DNA from: Bacteroidota bacterium
GTDB lineage: Bacteria > Bacteroidota > Bacteroidia > Palsa-965
Direction of reading: 5' to 3'
Length of the DNA stretch: 33,071 bases
Assembly (NCBI GenBank): GCA_013288325.1
Contig: JABDCB010000031.1
Span: 1 to 33,071 of the forward strand
The notes beneath the pieces are model-generated. The model was given only the letters and a program-made list of their open reading frames with translations, ran no database searches and was not told where the DNA came from. This document shows positions 25,465 to 31,948 of the stretch, piece after piece. The position numbers and the translations under genes are program-made. The number at the start of each line of letters is the position of its first letter. The first letter of the stretch is position 1.

Positions 25465-26104
25465 GGATATAGTCTTCGGTAAGTTCAACTTCGTTAATTT
25501 CTCTTGAATACATTTTTGCCAGACGGTCTATACTTGGCATGATTTCGAAATGAAAGGCTTCCTGGTTTATCCAGTTTATCCATCCCATCCGTTCAAACTC
25601 ATTCAGGGTACGTTCTATCTTGCGTTTCACCTCATCCTTTTCATTGGGGGTGTAGTTTCGTTTCAGCTCGCCATACAGCAGTCGTTGCCAGAGTTCTTTA
25701 TGCTCCCCTTCTTCGGTAATCTGTTCCAGGTCATCCCAGGTCATTTCTTTGGCTTCAAAGAATTTTTCTTTGGATGAGTTCAGCAGCAGAATACCGAATA
25801 CCACGTGTTTGTCGTCCAGTTCCCTGCACCTGTCGCGGGTAAAACGGCCATATCCTTCTTCCGGAAAATCCAGGTAGAAATAGATGTCGCGGTCGTTGCT
25901 TTCGCGACGCAGAAAGCAGTTGTACAGCAGCTCATAGTAATGTTCCAAGCGGGAATAATTATCATTGATATAATCCCAGATCTTGGTGTCATAGCCATAA
26001 TTCTGTATGTGTTTACCCTGACTCAGGGCAAAGTTGGCTTCTGCAAAATACTTGATCGAACTTTCCTTGCTTAGGAATTCGAAGGCTGAATTTTCATTCT
26101 CCAT
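25448..26104 (-). CDS. mksE: condensin accessory subunit (MksE/JetB-like winged-helix protein)
   Basis: A 218-residue protein between the kleisin-like and SMC-like genes, the position of mukE/mksE/jetB. It starts at the ATG complementary to 26102-26104, overlapping the end of the upstream gene by 34 nt, and its own end overlaps the SMC gene by 17 nt. Sequence features fit the MksE group: an N-terminal segment FAEANFALSQGKHIQNYGYDTKIWDYINDNY, then LEHYYELLYNCFLRRESNDRDIYFYLDF, a helical middle and a C-terminal winged-helix-like region with an aromatic hairpin (FERMGWINWINQEAFHFEIMPSIDRLAKMY). Known relatives bind the kleisin and DNA and modulate loop extrusion. There is no signal peptide or enzyme motif. 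Assignment rests on operon order plus this pattern. Confidence 0.8.
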   Translation of the reverse strand: MENENSAFEFLSKESSIKYFAEANFALSQGKHIQNYGYDTKIWDYINDNYSRLEHYYELLYNCFLRRESNDRDIYFYLDFPEEGYGRFTRDRCRELDDKHVVFGILLLNSSKEKFFEAKEMTWDDLEQITEEGEHKELWQRLLYGELKRNYTPNEKDEVKRKIERTLNEFERMGWINWINQEAFHFEIMPSIDRLAKMYSREINEVELTEDYIHEQLS

Positions 26105-27399
26105 ATCGTTACATCATCATTAAGGTTAAACGTACGTTCTTGTTCCACGATCAGATCTGCATCGGGGTTTTTATTGTGTTGCTGGATAAGCCCGAAACAA
26201 ACATCAATAGGCACTTCCAGGTTTTGCTCGGCGTCATAAATATCCTTGAACCAGTCTTCAAATTCAATGTGAACACCGGCTTTTATTTCCGTATTGATAT
26301 TTTCCAGCCAGCGTGAAATATGTTCCTGACGAATCAGCACTTTCATATTTTCTGCTTCTTTCAGCATTCTCAGTTCTTCATCTTCGTGCATTTCCGGAAC
26401 ATCTTTCGGAATGACATCGTGGAAATTGAGTTTCGGAACAAAACGGAATTTGCGTTTAAAGAAAGGCACCGACTTGCGGCTGAATTCAGGCGGAAGAGTT
26501 ATTTCCCCTTCCACCAGCTGTGCTGAGCGGATCAGGGAGATCAGGTATTTTTCAATTTTGAGTTTGTACATCTGCTTATAGCGCAGGGAATCGTACAAGG
26601 TCTTAAGACGGGAGGAGGAGGTCTGAATACGATCGTTGATAGACAGAACACGACTATCTACATTTTCAAAAAACTGCTCAATCTCTGCTCTTATTTTGAA
26701 ATAGCGTTCCCAGCTTTCCTTGTCTTTAAGAAAGGTTGGTTCGGCTGTTTTAATTCTGTCCAGGGTATCCTGTTTAAAATTGAGGGTCTGGGTAAGACCT
26801 TCCGTTTGTTTACCGATATCGGTAAAAACCAGGATAAATTTATCAATCAGCCCTCTGGCATTATCGGCATCCGCTTTCAGAATGCTGCGCAATTCAAAAG
26901 TCTTTTTGTCTACATAACGCTGCAGGTTTTCAATATGTCCCAGAATCCGTTTTTTGGCGGGTCCATAATGGTTGTAGTACCAGTAATTCAGGTTCTGGAT
27001 ATTAAGCAGGTCTTCTTCCGTAAGGGGTAACGTACGACGAAAAGTATAGATCAGCGGAAGATCATCATACTGAGGTTGTATCTCGTTGATGATGGCGCTG
27101 ACCAGGTCTTTTGCATATACGGTAAGCTGGTAGCGGTATTCGGTTCCGCGTTTTGCAGTGGTATAAAAATACTGGCTCAGTTTTTTCGAAATCGTTTCCT
27201 TCTGTATGCTTTTCTCCCGTCCCAGCATTTCGGCTACCTGGTCAACCGTCTTTTCAAAGTCCAGTTGTGAAAAAGCTTCATCAATTTCCCCCTTTTCAAT
27301 CTTATCATTCAGCTGTACCAGCAGAATGATGGATTCCGGGTTGGAAGGCAACAATAATTCGTAATTTCGAAAAATGCTCCGGATCAATTCATTCTCCAT
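26071..27399 (-). CDS. mksF: condensin kleisin subunit (MksF/JetA-like)
   Basis: A 442-residue protein that opens the three-gene condensin operon. It starts at the ATG complementary to 27397-27399 (MENELIRSIFRNYELLLPSN). The N-terminal 130 residues are predicted helical with winged-helix character (EAFSQLDFEKTVDQVAEML, YFYTTAKRGTEYRYQLTVYAKD). A long helical bundle or coiled-coil middle (about 130-290) follows, then a Pro-rich linker (RFVPKLNFHDVIPKDVPEMHEDEE) and a C-terminal winged-helix-like region (WLENINTEIKAGVHIEFEDWF ... TIWRMKIQ). This matches the kleisin MukF/MksF/JetA plan, which bridges the two SMC heads. Primary sequence in these families is poorly conserved, so the call leans on position and architecture. 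The stop lies 34 nt inside mksE. The gene is divergent from mnmD. A degenerate -7 box lies at 27419-27426. Confidence 0.75.
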   Translation of the reverse strand: MENELIRSIFRNYELLLPSNPESIILLVQLNDKIEKGEIDEAFSQLDFEKTVDQVAEMLGREKSIQKETISKKLSQYFYTTAKRGTEYRYQLTVYAKDLVSAIINEIQPQYDDLPLIYTFRRTLPLTEEDLLNIQNLNYWYYNHYGPAKKRILGHIENLQRYVDKKTFELRSILKADADNARGLIDKFILVFTDIGKQTEGLTQTLNFKQDTLDRIKTAEPTFLKDKESWERYFKIRAEIEQFFENVDSRVLSINDRIQTSSSRLKTLYDSLRYKQMYKLKIEKYLISLIRSAQLVEGEITLPPEFSRKSVPFFKRKFRFVPKLNFHDVIPKDVPEMHEDEELRMLKEAENMKVLIRQEHISRWLENINTEIKAGVHIEFEDWFKDIYDAEQNLEVPIDVCFGLIQQHNKNPDADLIVEQERTFNLNDDVTIWRMKIQPSNS

Positions 27400-27418
27400 T
27401 TCGAGTGATTATATCAGG

Positions 27419-27426
27419 CTAAAATA
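27419..27426 (-). promoter_or_regulatory. degenerate -7 box before the Mks-type operon
   Basis: The minus strand reads TATTTTAG, one mismatch to TAnnTTTG, about 20 nt before the mksF ATG. The shared divergent region with mnmD (27400-27576) is 177 bp and contains no stronger match on this strand. Confidence 0.3.
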
Positions 27427-27576
27427 ACGAATATCAAGGCCTTTTTCTGCACTGTTAAAAACTCCTGATATGTATACGAATAGCCCGCAGATAGTGCGTT
27501 GTAGCGTATTCTGATTGTTGGTAAATAATTGACGGGAATGGCAAAAGGAGCCTCATTTTTTTGTAAATAGAAAAGC

Positions 27577-28260
27577 ATGAGCGACCAAGCCCCGCAACAC
27601 TTACACCTCAAAGAGACCAGCGACGGTTCACATACCCTTTATAATTCGGTGCTCAACGAGCATTACCATTCTCATCATGGGGCTTTGCAGGAAAGCCGGC
27701 ATGTGTTTATCCAGGCTGGGTTCAGCAAGGTCTTTACTGCCGGCAACACCATCCGGATTCTGGAAATTGGTTTCGGTACCGGTCTTAATGCCTTGCTTAC
27801 CCTTATGGAGTCGGTACGTCTTTCCTGTCCGGTAGTGTATACCGCACTGGAACCTTTTCCTCTGTCTGCCGGAATCATCAGATCGCTTAATTATACCAGT
27901 TTGCCCGGATTGAGCGATTATACCTCTGTTTTTCAACAAATGCATTCCCTTGCCGAAGGCAAACAGCAGATCAATGCCTATTTTTTGCTGGAAAGGAGCC
28001 TGCATCCACTGGATCAGTTTAGCCCTTCGGGGATGTATGATCTGGTGTATTTTGACGCTTTTGCACCCGAAGTACAGCCTGAATTATGGACAGAAGCCGT
28101 ATTTCAGAAACTATACGATTGTCTGGCTCCGGGAGGAATCCTGGTTACTTATTGTGCAAAGGGTGAAGTGAAAAGGAATATGAAAAAGGCCGGTTTTCTA
28201 ATTGAACGTCTTCCGGGACCGCCGGGAAAAAGGGAGATGACGAGAGCTATGAAAAACTAG
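27577..28260 (+). CDS. mnmD: tRNA (mnm5s2U34) methyltransferase, stand-alone MnmD
   Basis: S-adenosylmethionine-dependent methyltransferase that completes the 5-methylaminomethyl-2-thiouridine wobble modification of tRNA. At 227 residues it contains only the methyltransferase half of bifunctional MnmC, as in the MnmD proteins of many bacteria. The family's opening YHSHHGALQESRHVFIQAG is followed by the SAM-binding motif ILEIGFGTG (residues 61-69), an acidic strand end (TALEPFPLS), the active-site region LVYFDAFAPEVQPELWT and the tail LAPGGILVTYCAKGEVKRNMKKAGF, with GPPGKREMTRA near the C-terminus. The oxidase half (MnmC1) is absent from the window. The gene is divergent from the Mks-type operon, and a repeat-rich spacer follows it. 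Confidence 0.93.
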   Translation: MSDQAPQHLHLKETSDGSHTLYNSVLNEHYHSHHGALQESRHVFIQAGFSKVFTAGNTIRILEIGFGTGLNALLTLMESVRLSCPVVYTALEPFPLSAGIIRSLNYTSLPGLSDYTSVFQQMHSLAEGKQQINAYFLLERSLHPLDQFSPSGMYDLVYFDAFAPEVQPELWTEAVFQKLYDCLAPGGILVTYCAKGEVKRNMKKAGFLIERLPGPPGKREMTRAMKN

Positions 28261-28263
28261 GGG

Positions 28264-28534
28264 CCGGAGGCAGGCCCAGGAGGCAGAAAAAACAGATCGA
28301 GAAACAGTGCGAGATTCTTCGGTGGCTGAGCGGAGTCGAAGCCCCACACCAGCAGCCCCAGCACCCTCCTTCACTTTCCATGCTTCTGCTCAGGATGACA
28401 ATGTAAACTAGCGGCAGTAGGCAGCGGCAGTACGCAGGATACACTGCAAAAGATTAAATTCAAGGAAATAGTTAAAGGAGTCAAAATTAATTCAATCATT
28501 TTCACTGCCTCCTGCGCCTGCCTCCTGCCGCTTT
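28264..28534. repeat. intergenic spacer with GC-rich inverted repeats and a dispersed-repeat-like module
   Basis: The spacer between mnmD and cdaA is made of short modules unlike its surroundings. GGAGGCAG-type units occur at about 28266-28286. Related units (GCGGCAGTAGGCAG...) at 28411-28437 are inverted relative to the CTGCCTCCTG...TGCCGC block at 28505-28531, with about 65 bp of AT-rich sequence between. A module at about 28311-28341 (GAGATTCTTCGG ... GAGTCGAAG), with CAGGATGACAATG at 28391-28403, resembles a class of dispersed intergenic repeats. I see no open frame of note. Confidence 0.6.
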
Positions 28535-29323
28535 TTAATCCCCCAGATTCTTATCAATCAGTTCACGTAGCTTATCAGGGGTGAGTCCGTGAATAATTTT
28601 ACCGTCTTTGGCAAAGGAAATTTCTCCTGTCTGTTCGGAAACAACAATGGCCAGCGCATCCGAATTTTCAGTGATCCCTACAGCAGCACGGTGACGCATC
28701 CCCAGATGGGCCGGGAAGTCAGGATCTTCGGTTACCGGCAATACACATCTTGCAGCACGCAATTGATTATCGGTAATGAGCAGGGCTCCATCGTGCAGGG
28801 GGCTGTTTTTGTAAAAAATGCTTTCAATCATCCGTACCGAAACTTTTGCATCGATAGGATCACCGGTATTGGCATAAAATTTCAGATCGGAGCCTCTTGT
28901 AATTACGATAAGGGCTCCGGTATGGCTTTCGCTCATGTTTTTGCAGGCTTTGCTGATGGCATGAGTATCGAGTTCTATCTTGCCGCCTTTCACATTCCAT
29001 TCCAGAAAACGCCGTGCCAGGCTTCCCTTGCTAATGAAATTGGTGGTACCCACAAAAATAAAAAAGCGACGTAGTTCCTGTTGAAACACGATAAGCAGAG
29101 CAATAAACCCAACATCAATAAATTTGCCCAGGATATGGCTGAACAAACGCATGTTCATCGCTTTCACCACCATCCAGAGTGCATAAAAAAGGGTAACACC
29201 CACCAGGATATTGATGGCTACAGTGCCGCGTACCAATTGATACAACTGATAGAGAAGAACGGCTACCAGCACAATATCAATTAAATCGAGCCAGCTGAAC
29301 TGGCTGGACAATAGGTTTAGCAT
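28535..29323 (-). CDS. cdaA: diadenylate cyclase CdaA
   Basis: Membrane-bound enzyme that condenses two ATP into the second messenger cyclic di-AMP. The 262 residues match the usual CdaA/DacA size. Three hydrophobic segments occupy about residues 12-95 (IDIVLVAVLLYQLYQL, INILVGVTLFYALWMVV, VGFIALLIVFQQELRRFF). The DAC catalytic domain follows, with the signature DGA at 178-180 (SPLHDGALLI) and RHR at 210-212 (HLGMRHRAAVG), both needed for catalysis. Cyclic di-AMP controls potassium and osmotic balance and envelope stress in characterised bacteria. The start is the ATG complementary to 29321-29323; any later Met would delete the membrane segments. A consensus -7 box ends only 4 nt upstream. 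Confidence 0.96.
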   Translation of the reverse strand: MLNLLSSQFSWLDLIDIVLVAVLLYQLYQLVRGTVAINILVGVTLFYALWMVVKAMNMRLFSHILGKFIDVGFIALLIVFQQELRRFFIFVGTTNFISKGSLARRFLEWNVKGGKIELDTHAISKACKNMSESHTGALIVITRGSDLKFYANTGDPIDAKVSVRMIESIFYKNSPLHDGALLITDNQLRAARCVLPVTEDPDFPAHLGMRHRAAVGITENSDALAIVVSEQTGEISFAKDGKIIHGLTPDKLRELIDKNLGD

Positions 29324-29327
29324 AAAA

Positions 29328-29335
29328 CAAAATTA
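29328..29335 (-). promoter_or_regulatory. -7 box directly abutting the cdaA start
   Basis: The minus strand reads TAATTTTG, an exact TAnnTTTG match, followed by TTTT and the ATG. As with the DUF6089-like gene, transcription would start on or beside the start codon. Confidence 0.5.
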
Positions 29336-29444
29336 AGAATTTATGCTTTGGGAATGGCCGGGTTTGCAAAGCAATACCGAATGAAGTAAAATTTCAAAGA
29401 ATTAGTATCTTTATCTTTTTGCCTTAAGAGCCGAATCCTTTTTT

Positions 29445-29879
29445 ATGCAGGATCAAGTACAGATTTATAAAATTATACCACCCGCTATCAGCTCGGCAGG
29501 GGTATACTATTTTACCACCGACAATGATGTTCAGTATGAAGTTCGCTTCGGAAGGAGACAGGACAATATTTTGCATGCCACCATCGTATTCGGTGTTATT
29601 AATGATGAATATGAAGGCGAAGAATATGTGGTGACCAATAAAGGTGAACTTTATCGTGTCATGTCAACAGTGGTGGAGATTGTGAAGATGTTTATGAAGG
29701 AACATCCGAAAATAATGTGTTACGAATTTACCGGAGTGGCGAAAGAAGGGGAGGATGAAAACGGGATCACAGTCCGGATCAATTTATACAGACGTTACCT
29801 GCCCCGGATTTTTGATAAAGACTGGGAATATGCCTTTAAAGGAAATGCTGCTGTAGTAACCCGGGTAAGGAAAGGGTAG
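29445..29879 (+). CDS. hypothetical protein, alpha/beta, Bacteroidota-type
   Basis: A 144-residue soluble protein with no signal peptide or membrane helix. It starts at the ATG at 29445 (MQDQVQIYKIIPPAISSAGV). Beta-rich N-terminal strands (YYFTTDNDVQYEVRFGR, LHATIVFGVINDEYEGEEYVVTNKGELYRVMSTVV) lead into a helix (EIVKMFMKEHPKIMCYEFTGVAK) and a C-terminal strand and basic tail (RINLYRRYLPRIF, VVTRVRKG). The overall pattern recalls small Bacteroidota proteins of the DUF6934 type, but I am not confident of membership and assign no function. It is divergent from cdaA and convergent with the DEAD-box helicase gene, from which a strong hairpin separates it. Confidence 0.75.
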   Translation: MQDQVQIYKIIPPAISSAGVYYFTTDNDVQYEVRFGRRQDNILHATIVFGVINDEYEGEEYVVTNKGELYRVMSTVVEIVKMFMKEHPKIMCYEFTGVAKEGEDENGITVRINLYRRYLPRIFDKDWEYAFKGNAAVVTRVRKG

Positions 29880-29919
29880 AACTCCGTTCCTGTTATCAAA
29901 CCATATTGGAATAAAAGAA

Positions 29920-29956
29920 AAGAGGGAAAGATCCTGCAACGCGATCTTTCCCTCTT
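29920..29956. terminator. bidirectional terminator between convergent genes
   Basis: Arms 29920-29933 (AAGAGGGAAAGATC) and 29943-29956 are perfect 14-bp complements with a 9-nt loop. T-rich sequence follows on the plus strand (ATTTATTT), and TTTCTTTTAT follows on the minus strand. The hairpin is 40 nt after the hypothetical gene and 16 nt after the helicase stop, so it can serve both. Confidence 0.82.
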
Positions 29957-29972
29957 ATTTATTTAATGGGTA

Positions 29973-31823
29973 TTAATGGCTTTTCTTCGCAAACTTACTT
30001 CTGCGGGGACCATTGCTGTTACCACCGCTGCTATTACCACCGCCAAAATCCTGTGAAGATTCAAAACGTTTTTTCTTCCATCCGCCTTCTCCGCCTCCAT
30101 AAGGTCTTTTGCCACTTCCGAAGCTATTACCACCACCTCCGCCGCTGTTACCGTTTCCGCTGTCAGCCGGGTCAATTCTTACTTTACGTCCTTTGAAGGT
30201 TGATCCTTTAAAAGCATTGAGCAGGAAATCTTCTACTTCCTTGGCAGCGTCAAAAAAGGAGAAACTGCTTTTTACATCAATTCTTCCAATATTGCTTCCT
30301 TCCAGGTTGCTGGTATCGCATATAAAACGAAGCAGTCCGCCTTTATCCAATCCGTCCATTTCACCTACATTGATAAAGAAACGGGTCATATTGGAATCTC
30401 TTTCCGGCACACGACGGGTTGATTCCCCTCTTTCTCCGCTTCTTTCAGGCCTTTCTCCTCTTTCGCCACGATCAGGGCTCTTTTCAAAGCTTCTGTTCTC
30501 TACATTCAGATCAGGTGCATTTTTGTAATAATCCAGGAAACGGTTGAATTCATCAGAAACAAAACGTTTGATGAGTTCTTCCTTGCTCAGATCTTGTAGC
30601 TGGGCATATATCTGGGGCAGGTATTCTGCAATAGCTGCTTCATTTACTTCCACATCGTGAATCTTGCTGATGAGGGAAAAGAGCTGCTTTTCGCATACTT
30701 CATGTCCGCCAGGTATTCTGGCTTTGGTAAATTTCTTTCCGATGATACGTTCCAGGATTTTAACCCTGCTTACTTCGCGTACATTCAGGATAACGATAGA
30801 GATACCTGTTTTACCCGCTCTGGCAGTACGTCCGCTACGGTGGGTATAGTTCTCAATTTCGTCAGGCAGATTATAGTTGATTACATGGGTCACATCATCC
30901 ACGTCAATACCTCTCGCAGCCACATCGGTTGCTACCAGTACCTGGAGTGATTTGGAACGGTAACGTTTCATCACCTGGTCACGCTGAGCCTGGCTCAGGT
31001 CGCCATGAAGGGCATCTGCATTATATCCGTCTCGGATCAGCTTTTCAGCCACTTCCTGGGTTTCTGCCTTGGTACGGCAAAATACGATACCGAATATTTC
31101 AGGGTAATAATCTACAATTCGTTTGAGGGAAGCATAGCGGTCGCGGGAATGAACCACATAATAAACGTGTTCAATATTCACATTGCCTTCGTTCCTTTTT
31201 CCAACTGTAATCTGGAAAGGATCGGCCATGTATTTACGGGCAATGGATTCCACTTCCCGGGGCATGGTGGCAGAGAACAGCCAGGTACATTTTTCATCGG
31301 GTGTTTCCGACAGGATCATGTCCAGGTCTTCTTTGAAACCCATGTTCAGCATTTCGTCAGCCTCGTCCAGTACCACGCGTTTTACTGTCTTCAGTGTCAC
31401 GCCTTTACGGTTGATCATATCAACCATACGTCCTGGTGTTCCGACTACAATCTGAGCTCCTCTTTTTACATCCCGGAGCTGGTTTACAATGCTCGCACCA
31501 CCATAAATAGCCACAATATTGGCTCCCTGCATGTATTTGGTATAGCTCTGTAAGTCTTTGGTTATCTGCAGACACAGCTCACGGGTAGGGCAAAGGATCA
31601 ATGCCTGCGTGTGATGGGACTGAAAATCAACAGTTTGTATAAGTGGCAAGCCAAATGCAGCCGTTTTTCCGGTACCTGTTTGTGCCAGTCCTACTAAGTC
31701 TTTCTCTTCTTTCAACAGCACAGGAATAGCTTGCTCCTGAATAGGGGTGGGAGTCTCAAATCCGAGTTCGGTAATAGCCTTCACCACCCTCGCTTCAATC
31801 CCAAGCGCTTCAAATTTATTCAT
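29973..31823 (-). CDS. DEAD-box ATP-dependent RNA helicase with DbpA-type RNA-binding domain
   Basis: A 616-residue cytoplasmic RNA helicase of the DeaD/CsdA type. All core motifs are present: Q motif (FETPTPIQEQAIP), motif I AQTGTGKT (47-54), Ia PTREL (79-83), Ib TPGR, II DEAD at 153-156, III SAT (184-186), then HGDLSQAQRD, ATDVAARGIDV and HRSGRTARAG. After the core come a dimerisation/linker region, a charged Arg/Glu/Ser-rich stretch, a DbpA-type RNA-binding fold (about 480-555, RFFINVGEMDGLDKGGLLRFI ... FKGRKVRI) and a low-complexity Gly/Asn/Ser-rich tail ending in basic residues. Such enzymes remodel structured RNA in ribosome assembly and mRNA decay, and often matter at low temperature. 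I avoid choosing between deaD and other symbols. A consensus -7 box lies 22 nt upstream. Confidence 0.95.
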   Translation of the reverse strand: MNKFEALGIEARVVKAITELGFETPTPIQEQAIPVLLKEEKDLVGLAQTGTGKTAAFGLPLIQTVDFQSHHTQALILCPTRELCLQITKDLQSYTKYMQGANIVAIYGGASIVNQLRDVKRGAQIVVGTPGRMVDMINRKGVTLKTVKRVVLDEADEMLNMGFKEDLDMILSETPDEKCTWLFSATMPREVESIARKYMADPFQITVGKRNEGNVNIEHVYYVVHSRDRYASLKRIVDYYPEIFGIVFCRTKAETQEVAEKLIRDGYNADALHGDLSQAQRDQVMKRYRSKSLQVLVATDVAARGIDVDDVTHVINYNLPDEIENYTHRSGRTARAGKTGISIVILNVREVSRVKILERIIGKKFTKARIPGGHEVCEKQLFSLISKIHDVEVNEAAIAEYLPQIYAQLQDLSKEELIKRFVSDEFNRFLDYYKNAPDLNVENRSFEKSPDRGERGERPERSGERGESTRRVPERDSNMTRFFINVGEMDGLDKGGLLRFICDTSNLEGSNIGRIDVKSSFSFFDAAKEVEDFLLNAFKGSTFKGRKVRIDPADSGNGNSGGGGGNSFGSGKRPYGGGEGGWKKKRFESSQDFGGGNSSGGNSNGPRRSKFAKKSH

Positions 31824-31844
31824 TTAGTATATGTTAATGAGCCG

Positions 31845-31852
31845 CAAAGGTA
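31845..31852 (-). promoter_or_regulatory. -7 box for the DEAD-box helicase gene
   Basis: The minus strand reads TACCTTTG followed by C, an exact TAnnTTTG match, 21-22 nt before the ATG. It faces the divergent -7 box at 31927-31934, so both genes are served from the 125-bp intergenic region. Confidence 0.6.
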
Positions 31853-31926
31853 CGGATAATAGGCACACGCCCAACGTGGAACGTATTTCAGGCGGAATAG
31901 GAAGGGGCTTTCCTGAAAGGTTTCAT

Positions 31927-31934
31927 TAACTTTG
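31927..31934 (+). promoter_or_regulatory. -7 box for the LptF/LptG gene
   Basis: TAACTTTG followed by C matches TAnnTTTG exactly, 14 nt before the proposed TTG start at 31949. Confidence 0.55.
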
Positions 31935-31948
31935 CCAAAAAGGAACAG

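Noticed and set aside
25464-25488. TTG start 8 codons upstream for the SMC-like gene
   Set aside because: The ATG at 25464 gives the family-like opening MSSYPKIYSL and a short 17-nt overlap. The extra residues have no support.
21393-28300. JetD/MksG nuclease next to the condensin genes
   Set aside because: I looked on both sides. Downstream is a terminator and a 72-residue membrane protein; upstream is divergent mnmD. Nothing has the size or motifs of a Toprim nuclease.
31005-31553. 182-codon open frame on the plus strand
   Set aside because: It is antisense to the conserved core of the DEAD-box helicase.
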